From contig NZ_CP109450.1 of NCBI RefSeq assembly GCF_041438865.1, forward strand, positions 6,140,501 through 6,204,500: a stretch of 64,000 nucleotides of DNA, given 5' to 3'. This DNA is from Streptomyces sp. NBC_01471. GTDB lineage: Bacteria > Actinomycetota > Actinomycetes > Streptomycetales > Streptomycetaceae. Positions 57,670 through 64,000 of this stretch are shown one piece after another. Every line of letters starts with the position of its first letter. Position 1 is the stretch's first letter. Both the position numbers and the translations under genes were made by a program. A model generated the notes under the pieces. It was not told where the DNA came from. It saw only the letters and a program-made list of their open reading frames with translations, and did not search any database.

Positions 57670-60600
57670 GTGCACGAAGAAGACCGAGGGCCCAGCCGCA
57701 GGACCGTTGTGGCCGCCACCGCGCTGGCCGGTGTCGGCGCGGCATTCGCCACCCCGTCCGCCTTCGCGGCGGACGCAGCGACCACGGGCTCCGGGACCGC
57801 CGGCGGAGCCGGGGCCGTCCTGCGTTCCGAAGCCCTCGACGTACGCGTCGACCGCGGCTTCCCGCGCATCGTGTCGTACACCGACCGCCGGACGGGCGCG
57901 CTGCTGCACGGGCAGGAGGACCCCGTCACCTCGGTGCTGATCGACGGGACCGCGCACACCCCGAAAGTGACGTCCAGGCCGGGCCGGGACCGGATCGCGT
58001 ACACCCTCGCCTTCGACGGCGGGACCGAGATCCGGGTCGAGATCCGGGTCGACGGATGGCAGACCGACTGGCGGGTCACCCGCATCGCGGACACCGCGGC
58101 GCTGCGCGTCGGGACGCTGGAGATCCCCGCACTCGCCTTCCTCTCCGTACGCAGCGACCAGCCCGGTGCCACCCTGCTGGCCGCCAAGCTCGACCTGGAC
58201 AAGGCCAAGAGCGGCGACACCCTGGTGAAGGTCACGCCGGACAGCGCGGCGGACGCGGCGCCGGCCGGCTGTGCGTACGCCGTGGTGGCGCACGACGGGC
58301 TCGGCGGGGCCGTCGAGACCAACACGGTCTACGACAAGCCGGCCGACACCCCGGGCGCCACCTGGGAGAACGGCCGGATGTGGCGGCAGACCGTCAAGAA
58401 GGACGGCTACGTCAAGGCGCAGCTGGCGTGCGGCCAGTGGACCCACCGCGCGGACACCTCGCCGGTCGACGCCACCGAGCCGCTGCCGTACGCGACCGTC
58501 ATCGTCACCCGGGACCGCAACGGCGACGGCGTGGTCGACTGGCAGGACGCTGCCATCGCCTTCCGCGACGTCATGGTGACCCCGCTCGGCGCGGACGACA
58601 CCCATCTTCGGGTCGTCCCGCACATCCCGTTCAACTTCGCCTCGCAGGCCACCAACCCGTTCCTCGCGACGCTCGACAACGTCAAGCGGATCTCGCTCGC
58701 CACGGACGGGCTGCGCCAGTACACGCTGCTCAAGGGGTACCAGTCGGAGGGCCACGACTCAGCCCACCCCGACTACGCGGGCAACTACAACGAGCGGGCC
58801 GGCGGTCTCGCCGACATGAACACCCTCGTCAAGGAGGGCAGCAAGTGGAACAGCGACTTCAGCGTGCACGTCAACGCCACCGAGTCGTATCCCGTCGCCC
58901 ACGCCTTCTCCGAGAAGCTCGTCGACAAGACCGACAAGCAGTGGGACTGGCTCGACCAGTCCTACCGCATCGACTCCCGGCGTGACCTCGTCTCGGGCGA
59001 CATCATCAAGCGGCTCAAGGACCTGCGCGACGACGCGCATCCCGCGCTCAACGCCATCTACTTCGACGTCTTCCGTGAGTCCGGCTGGAACGGCGACCGG
59101 CTCCAGCGCGCTCTGCGCGAGCAGGGCTGGACGGTCAGCAGCGAGTGGGGACACGGCCTGGAGCGCTCCTCGGTCTGGTCGCACTGGGCGAACGAGACCG
59201 ACTACGGCGCGGACACCTCGCGCGGCATCAACTCGCAGCTGATCCGCTTCATCCGCAACCACCAGAAGGACGTCTTCTCCAACAAGTGGCCCACCCTGCT
59301 GGGCGCCGGGCGGATGGGCAACTTCGAGGGCTGGGTCAACAAGACCGACTGGAACGCCTTCTACGACATCATCTGGACCGAGGCGCTGCCCGCGAAGTAC
59401 CTCCAGGCCTACCCGGTCAAGCGGTGGACCGAGCACGAGATCACCTTCTTCGGCCCCACCGGGACCGTCGTCGGTGACACGGACGGCAACCGCCGCATCA
59501 CCACCGACGGACGGGTCGTCTACACCGGCGGCAGCTATCTGCTGCCCTGGGAGCCCCGCAGGGCGACCGACCCGGAGAAGCTCTACCACTACAACCCGAA
59601 GGGCGGCAGCACCACCTGGCAGCTGCCGCGCGGCTGGTCGCACTCCTCGCGCGTCGCGCTCTACCGGCTCACCGACCAGGGCCGGGTGCACGCCGGTGAC
59701 CTGGCGGTCCGCTCGGGCAAGGTCACCGTGGACGCCACCGCGGGCCAGCCCTATGTGCTGTACCGCGCACGGGTGGGAGCGCCCGCCGAACCCCGGTGGG
59801 GGCAGGGCACCCCGGTGTACGACCCCGGTTTCAACTCCGGCTCTCTGAAGGGCTGGCAGGTCACGCCGGCTGGGGGGCCGGCATCGGTCGTACGCAACAC
59901 CATCGGCGACTACGAGCTGGTGATCGGAGCCGGAGCGGCCACCACCGTAGGCCAGCGCCTGGGCCGGCTGCCCGCCGGCACCTACGTCGCATCGGTGCAG
60001 GTGGAAGTCGGCAAGAAGGCGGGGGAGCAGCGCCGGGCCGCCCTGGAGATCCGGACCGCCGACGGTGTCACCGCCGCCAACTGGACCGACACGTCGTGCG
60101 CGGGCAACTACGTCGCGGCCGACCGCAAGCACGAGACCCGCTTCCAGCGGATGTTCACGTACTTCACCGTGCCGGAGAGCGGCGGCCGGGTCGACCTCAC
60201 GCTGCGGGTGGCGGCGGGCGACGCGCAGGTGCGGTTCGACAACCTGCGGATCGCCGGGGCGAAGCCCACCCGGAAGGCGGGCGCGCTGGCGTTCGAGGAC
60301 TTCGAGAACGTCCCGCAGGGCTGGGGCGTCTTCGTCAAGGGCGACGCGGGCGGCTCGACCGACCCGCGCACCCACGTCGGGCAGCGGCACGCGCCGTTCA
60401 CCCAGCGGGGCTGGAACGGCAAGGCCATCGATGACGTCATCGACGGCGGCCAGTCGCTCAAGTCTCGCGGCGAGAACGACGGCCTGGTCTACCGGACCGT
60501 CCAGCACACCGTCCGCTTCGAGCCGTCCAAGCGGTACCGGGTCTCCTTCCGGTACGAGAACGACACGGCCGGCCAGTACGCCTGGATCACCGGCGTCGAC

Positions 60601-60777
60601 GAGCCCGCAGCGCGTGAGCTGGACCGCAAGGCACTGCCCGTCGCGACCGAACCGACGCAGCTGAGCTACGAGTTCACCGCGCCGGCCAAGGGCGACGCCT
60701 GGGTGGGGCTGCGCAAGGTCGGCGACGACGGCGTCGCGGAGTTCGCCCTCGACGCGTTCGAGGTCCGCGAGGTGTAG
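57670..60777 (+). CDS. Secreted GH101 endo-alpha-N-acetylgalactosaminidase
   Basis: Releases the core-1 disaccharide Gal-beta-1,3-GalNAc from Ser/Thr of mucin-type glycoproteins. The 1035-residue product starts with a Tat signal (SRRTVVAATALAG...AFA). Then come an N-terminal beta domain, the GH101 catalytic barrel (HDSAHPDYAGNYNERAGG, SVHVNATESYPVAHAF, NAIYFDVFRESGWNGDRL, SSEWGHGLERSS), and carbohydrate-binding beta-sandwich domains from ~720 on. By analogy with studied GH101 enzymes D466 is the candidate nucleophile and E492 the acid/base. GTG 57670 follows GGAGGAG. A 20-bp terminator ends the gene. Confidence 0.93.
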   Translation: MHEEDRGPSRRTVVAATALAGVGAAFATPSAFAADAATTGSGTAGGAGAVLRSEALDVRVDRGFPRIVSYTDRRTGALLHGQEDPVTSVLIDGTAHTPKVTSRPGRDRIAYTLAFDGGTEIRVEIRVDGWQTDWRVTRIADTAALRVGTLEIPALAFLSVRSDQPGATLLAAKLDLDKAKSGDTLVKVTPDSAADAAPAGCAYAVVAHDGLGGAVETNTVYDKPADTPGATWENGRMWRQTVKKDGYVKAQLACGQWTHRADTSPVDATEPLPYATVIVTRDRNGDGVVDWQDAAIAFRDVMVTPLGADDTHLRVVPHIPFNFASQATNPFLATLDNVKRISLATDGLRQYTLLKGYQSEGHDSAHPDYAGNYNERAGGLADMNTLVKEGSKWNSDFSVHVNATESYPVAHAFSEKLVDKTDKQWDWLDQSYRIDSRRDLVSGDIIKRLKDLRDDAHPALNAIYFDVFRESGWNGDRLQRALREQGWTVSSEWGHGLERSSVWSHWANETDYGADTSRGINSQLIRFIRNHQKDVFSNKWPTLLGAGRMGNFEGWVNKTDWNAFYDIIWTEALPAKYLQAYPVKRWTEHEITFFGPTGTVVGDTDGNRRITTDGRVVYTGGSYLLPWEPRRATDPEKLYHYNPKGGSTTWQLPRGWSHSSRVALYRLTDQGRVHAGDLAVRSGKVTVDATAGQPYVLYRARVGAPAEPRWGQGTPVYDPGFNSGSLKGWQVTPAGGPASVVRNTIGDYELVIGAGAATTVGQRLGRLPAGTYVASVQVEVGKKAGEQRRAALEIRTADGVTAANWTDTSCAGNYVAADRKHETRFQRMFTYFTVPESGGRVDLTLRVAAGDAQVRFDNLRIAGAKPTRKAGALAFEDFENVPQGWGVFVKGDAGGSTDPRTHVGQRHAPFTQRGWNGKAIDDVIDGGQSLKSRGENDGLVYRTVQHTVRFEPSKRYRVSFRYENDTAGQYAWITGVDEPAARELDRKALPVATEPTQLSYEFTAPAKGDAWVGLRKVGDDGVAEFALDAFEVREV

Positions 60778-60790
60778 GGCCCGCCTGTCC

Positions 60791-60835
60791 CGGCAGGGGC
60801 CGGTCCTCGAACGCGTCGAGGACCGGCCCCTGCCG
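60791..60835. terminator. 20-bp-stem bidirectional terminator
   Basis: CGGCAGGGGCCGGTCCTCGA-ACGCG-TCGAGG... forms a perfect 20-bp stem between the convergent GH101 and GH35 genes. Confidence 0.94.
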
Positions 60836-60859
60836 TCTCCGCCCGGTGGCGGGTCCGGT

Positions 60860-62608
60860 TCAGCGGAGCGCCAGCCCCGGTTCGCCGCCCTCGGCCGCCG
60901 CTCCCGCGAGCTCCAGCACCCACACCTCGTTCTCACCCTCGCGCAGCACCGGGCCCGGTACGAACAGCGAACCCTGCGGCCCGGCCGACCAGTAGCGGCC
61001 CAGGCCGAAGCCGTTCACCCAGACGAAGCCCCGCACCCAGCCGGTCAGTTCCAGCGTCGCGTCCCCGGCCCCGGTCACCTCGAACGTCCCCCGGTGCAGC
61101 CCCCGGGCCCCGGAATCCGGGCCGCCCGGCGGCACCGCGCGGAACGGCAGCTTCGCGACGGCCGCCGCGTCGTCGAACGCGTCGAGCCGCAGCCCCCGCG
61201 CGCGCACCCCGTGCAGATACTGCCGCTCGTGCAGCACCCCGCCCGTCAGGCCCTTCGGCTCACCCAGCCGGGGGCCGTAGTTGACCCGGCCGAGCGACTC
61301 CACCCACAGCTCCACGGAGGCGGGACCCGCCACCGGCGCGCCCAGTTCCGTACGCACCCCGTCGACGTACAGCTGCGCCACATCACGCAGTCCGGGCGCG
61401 GTCAGCGGGTACGGCTGTCGCGGGCCCGGTATCCGGACGCGGTAGCGGACAAGACCCCGGTCGACATCCAGCTCCTCGAAGGACGGCGGAGCGCCCGTGA
61501 CCTGCTCGGGCCCGCCCAGCGCGTCCGTCACCTCGCCGAGCGGCACCCACTCCTGGAGCGCGGCCCGGGCGGGCGCCGCCAGCGCGGCGGGCGGCGGCGG
61601 CAGTTCCGGCAGCGGCCCGGCCGCGTACTCCGCGAGCACCTCGCGGAACAGCCAGAACTTCTCCGTCGGCCGTCCGTACTCGTCGACCGGCGCACCGTAG
61701 TCGTACGAGGTCACGGTCGGCAGCAGCTCACCGTCGTGCAGCTCGCCCGAGCGGTTGGCGCCCGCCCAGCCGGCGAAGTTCGTCCCGCCGTGCGCCATGT
61801 ACAGATTCACCGACGCGCCGCACTCCAGGATCTCCCGCAGCGCCCGCGCGGCGTCCGCCGGATCCCGTACGACGGGCTCGGCACCCCAGTGGTCGAACCA
61901 GCCGCACCAGAACTCCATGCACATCAGCGGCCCCTTCGGCCGGTGCCGGCGCAGCACCTCGAAGCCCTCGCGCGCGCCCGCGCCGAAGTTGGCCGTGGCC
62001 AGCACTCCCGGGACCGAACCGCCGGTCAGCATGTGGTCCTCCGGCCCGTCCGATGTGAACAGCGGAACACTCACGCCGAGCGTGCGGAGCAGCCCCGCCA
62101 TGTGGCGCAGATAGGTCTGGTCGGAGCCGTAGCTGCCGTACTCGTTCTCGACCTGCACCATGATCACCGGGCCGCCCCGGTCGATCTGCCGGGGGACGAC
62201 CTCGTGCAGGAGGTGGTGGAACCAGCGGTCCACGTGGCGCAGATACTCAGCGTCACGCGTACGCACCCGCGGACCCAGTGCTCCGGTCAGCCAGTGCGGC
62301 AGCCCGCCGTTCTCCCACTCGGCGCAGATGTACGGTCCCGGGCGGACGACCGCCCACAGACCGGCCTCGTGCGCCGCGTCCAGGAACCGGCCGAGCGCCT
62401 GCACGTCGTGGAAGCGGCCCTGCTGGGGCTCGTGCAGATTCCACGGGACGTATGTCTCCACGGAGTTGAGCCCCATGGCCCGGAGCATGGCCAGCCGGTG
62501 CCCCCACTGGTCCTCGTGCACCCGGAAGTAGTGCAGTGCCCCCGACAGCAGCCGGACCGGCCGCCCGTCGATCAGGAAATCCTCGTCACCCACAGTGAAA
62601 TCAGCCAC
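60860..62608 (-). CDS. GH35 beta-galactosidase, cytoplasmic
   Basis: Hydrolyses terminal beta-galactosides, often beta-1,3. The 582-residue product begins directly with the barrel (DGRPVRLLSGALHYFRVH) and has no signal peptide. The acid/base is E156 in VQVENEYGSYG and the nucleophile E232 in LMCMEFWCGWFDHWG. Two C-terminal beta-sandwich domains end with WVNGFGLGRYW. GTG 62608 is preferred over an upstream in-frame ATG. Divergent from the AraC-type gene and convergent with GH101, whose Gal-beta-1,3-GalNAc product would be a logical substrate after uptake. Confidence 0.93.
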   Translation of the reverse strand: MADFTVGDEDFLIDGRPVRLLSGALHYFRVHEDQWGHRLAMLRAMGLNSVETYVPWNLHEPQQGRFHDVQALGRFLDAAHEAGLWAVVRPGPYICAEWENGGLPHWLTGALGPRVRTRDAEYLRHVDRWFHHLLHEVVPRQIDRGGPVIMVQVENEYGSYGSDQTYLRHMAGLLRTLGVSVPLFTSDGPEDHMLTGGSVPGVLATANFGAGAREGFEVLRRHRPKGPLMCMEFWCGWFDHWGAEPVVRDPADAARALREILECGASVNLYMAHGGTNFAGWAGANRSGELHDGELLPTVTSYDYGAPVDEYGRPTEKFWLFREVLAEYAAGPLPELPPPPAALAAPARAALQEWVPLGEVTDALGGPEQVTGAPPSFEELDVDRGLVRYRVRIPGPRQPYPLTAPGLRDVAQLYVDGVRTELGAPVAGPASVELWVESLGRVNYGPRLGEPKGLTGGVLHERQYLHGVRARGLRLDAFDDAAAVAKLPFRAVPPGGPDSGARGLHRGTFEVTGAGDATLELTGWVRGFVWVNGFGLGRYWSAGPQGSLFVPGPVLREGENEVWVLELAGAAAEGGEPGLALR

Positions 62609-62800
62609 GTCGACACTCTCACCCCTGGCGGCTGCCCGGTCCATGGACAAAGATCAACGCTCATTGGACGCAACGGAGCACATCGCCATGGCGCGGACAC
62701 TTCCGTCACGGTCCGCGACGGAAGCGGCAGACCGCACGACACAGCAACAGACCGTACGAGACGGCGACGGAACGCAAGCGAACGCGGTGAACAGCCCGTG
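62609..62800. promoter_or_regulatory. Divergent GH35/AraC promoter region
   Basis: Contains the palindrome GTCCATGGAC (62639-62648) overlapping the motif shared with the GH101 promoter (62643-62652, minus strand), and the dyad CTTCCGTC-n9-GACGGAAG (62700-62724). GACGGAA recurs at 62766-62772. AraC-type proteins often bind such repeated half-sites. Confidence 0.5.
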
Positions 62801-62839
62801 ATGGATCACGACGCGCCGTACAGGGAGGCCGGAAAAGGG

Positions 62840-63718
62840 ATGTACCACACCTGGATGCGCTATTTCACTCCGAGCCCCGTCCACCACAAGCTCGGCCTCG
62901 TCTGTCTCGGAGTGGGCCTCCAGCACGGCACCCTGCCCGCGGTCGGGCCGCGGACGCTCGACCACCATGTCGCCGTCGTCGTCGGCGCGGGCAGCGGCTG
63001 GTACCGCGGCGCCGACGGACGCCGTACGGCCGTCACCGCGCCCGCGCTCATCTGGATCACGCCCGGCGTCACCCACCACTACGGAGCCGATCCGGCCACC
63101 GGCTGGGACGAGTCCTTCGTCGACTTCACCGGGCCCGCCACCGCCACCTACACCGAACTCGGCTACATCGAACCCGACCGGCCCGTCGTCCCGCTCACCG
63201 ATGTCGCGGGCGCACGCGCGGCCGTGGGGCGGATCGTCCGCGCCGCGCGCCGCGGAAACCCGCTGCTCGAAGTGGAGAGCGGGGCCGCCGTCCACGAACT
63301 GCTCGTCGCGCTGCGCCGCGCCCGCGCCGACACCGACGCCGAAGGTGCCCCCGTCCTCCAGGCGCTCGCCCGCGACGCCTTCCAGCCGCTGACCGTCGCC
63401 GAACACGCGGCCCGGCACGGCATGACCCCGGCCGAACTGCGCACCGCGGTACGGCAGGGGGCGGGCTGCAGCCCCAAGGACTACCTGCTGGGGATCCGTC
63501 TCGGCCGGGCCAAGGAACTGCTCGCCGCCACCGATCTGCCGGTCGCCGCCGTCGCCCGCAGGGTGGGCTACGACGACCCCGCGTACTTCTCCCGGCTGTT
63601 CACCCGCCGGGTCGGGAAAGCCCCCGTCGTCTTCCGCCAGCAGCAGGGACACACCGTCCCCGGCGGCTGGAGTGACCAGATACCGGACCCCGACAACCCG
63701 CCGACGATCACGACGTAA
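62840..63718 (+). CDS. AraC-family transcriptional regulator
   Basis: About 292 residues. The N-terminal cupin-type ligand domain (LDHHVAVVVGAGSGWYRGADG, PALIWITPGVTHHYG, WDESFVDFTGPA) is typical of sugar-sensing members. Two helix-turn-helix motifs lie at the C terminus, ending AAVARRVGYDDPAYFSRLF, the AraC signature. ATG 62840 has GGAGG and AAGGG upstream; an ATG at 62801 would add 13 residues. Divergent orientation makes it the likely regulator of the GH35 gene and perhaps of GH101. Confidence 0.9.
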   Translation: MYHTWMRYFTPSPVHHKLGLVCLGVGLQHGTLPAVGPRTLDHHVAVVVGAGSGWYRGADGRRTAVTAPALIWITPGVTHHYGADPATGWDESFVDFTGPATATYTELGYIEPDRPVVPLTDVAGARAAVGRIVRAARRGNPLLEVESGAAVHELLVALRRARADTDAEGAPVLQALARDAFQPLTVAEHAARHGMTPAELRTAVRQGAGCSPKDYLLGIRLGRAKELLAATDLPVAAVARRVGYDDPAYFSRLFTRRVGKAPVVFRQQQGHTVPGGWSDQIPDPDNPPTITT

Positions 63719-63721
63719 GCT
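63716..63721 (+). promoter_or_regulatory. Candidate -10 of a leaderless chorismate mutase promoter
   Basis: TAAGCT overlaps the stop region of the AraC-type gene and ends 8 bases before the ATG at 63730. Confidence 0.45.
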
Positions 63722-63729
63722 CGACGACC

Positions 63730-64000
63730 ATGACCGAGACAGCCCCGTCCGTACAGGCCGAGCTGGACCGCCTGCGCGGGTCCATCGACAACATCGACGC
63801 CGCCGTCGTCCACATGCTCGCCGAGCGCTTCAAGGCCACCCAGCAGGTCGGCCTCCTCAAGGCGCGCAACCAGCTCCCGCCCGCCGACCCGGCCCGCGAG
63901 GCCCGCCAGATCGCCCGGCTGCGCAGCCTCGCCGAGAGCGCCAGGCTCGACCCGGCCTTCGCCGAGAAGCTGCTCAACTTCATCGTCGCGGAAGTGATCA
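63730..64000 (+). CDS. Chorismate mutase, AroQ type (3' end beyond the window)
   Basis: Rearranges chorismate to prephenate for phenylalanine and tyrosine synthesis. The 90 visible residues are an all-helical AroQ fold: ELDRLRGSIDNIDAAVVHML has the conserved Arg and Asp, AERFKATQQVGLLKARNQLPPADPAREARQ the Lys/Arg active-site residues, and helix 3 follows. The frame is still open at base 64000. A stand-alone monofunctional enzyme is likely; a C-terminal extension cannot be excluded. Confidence 0.92.
   Translation, partial: MTETAPSVQAELDRLRGSIDNIDAAVVHMLAERFKATQQVGLLKARNQLPPADPAREARQIARLRSLAESARLDPAFAEKLLNFIVAEVI

Noticed and set aside
61094..62839. Open frame extending the AraC-type gene far upstream over GH35
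   Set aside because: The extension is antisense to the clearly coding GH35 gene. The AraC fold begins only at about 62840.
1..64000. Search by eye for tRNA or rRNA genes, CRISPR arrays, insertion sequences and integrase sites
   Set aside because: No cloverleaf with a TTCGANNC loop, no regularly spaced repeats, no transposase or integrase motifs were found. A covariance-model and IS search would be needed for certainty.

Overview
The window is high-GC actinobacterial DNA, almost certainly a Streptomyces chromosome. The evidence is strong GC bias at third codon positions, many GTG starts, leaderless-looking promoters, and a gene order (ileS, lspA, rluD, dnaE, his cluster, trp cluster, lgt, gltBD, chorismate mutase) that I recognise from the core chromosome of the genus. 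No rRNA, tRNA, CRISPR array, insertion sequence or prophage was seen.

Layout. 1-4112: the 5' end of ileS on the minus strand behind a T-box leader, then a Lys/Ala-rich DksA/TraR-type zinc-finger protein, lspA, rluD and a GNAT acetyltransferase on the plus strand. 4166-13200: accessory and membrane functions (secreted GH95-like glycosidase, CPA1 antiporter, MscS channel, dienelactone hydrolase-like protein, DsbA-like protein, membrane protein, DUF2252 protein). 13344-16880: dnaE, closed by a perfect palindromic terminator. 16981-25557: small conserved protein, NYN-domain protein, ABC exporter pair, DUF2567-like protein, YbaK-type deacylase, LON-domain protein, and two poorly characterised genes.

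25682-32565: histidine cluster hisD-hisC-hisB-(55-aa membrane protein)-hisH-priA-ridA-hisF, then a convergent mycothiol-type protein and hisI. 32617-38980: tryptophan cluster trpE-(three small membrane proteins)-trpC-trpM-trpB-trpA. The two clusters share an enzyme: PriA does both the HisA and TrpF isomerisations, and no separate trpF is present here. hisG, hisE, trpD and trpG are also absent from the window and must lie elsewhere.

39053-51554: a second DsbA-like protein, lgt, a sugar ABC importer without its ATPase (probably energised by a shared MsiK-type ATPase), a VIT-family transporter, and gltBD for glutamate synthesis. 51765-56560: HutD-family protein, two VOC proteins, a cold-shock protein with an elaborate leader, a DEAD-box helicase with a Gly/Arg tail, and a zinc metallopeptidase-like protein.

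56694-63718: an accessory glycoprotein-degrading locus made of a secreted trypsin, a Tat-secreted GH101 endo-alpha-N-acetylgalactosaminidase, a cytoplasmic GH35 beta-galactosidase and a divergent AraC-family regulator. Together these fit attack on mucin-type O-glycoproteins. The window ends inside a chorismate mutase gene.

Most notable observations: the swapped class I signature (GAHH) in IleRS with its translational T-box; the GH101/GH35/AraC locus with a motif shared between its promoters; a terminator-like hairpin plus mini-ORF in the cold-shock leader; inverted repeats upstream of hisD and in other divergent promoters; the very short trpM gene; and about a dozen probable leaderless starts.
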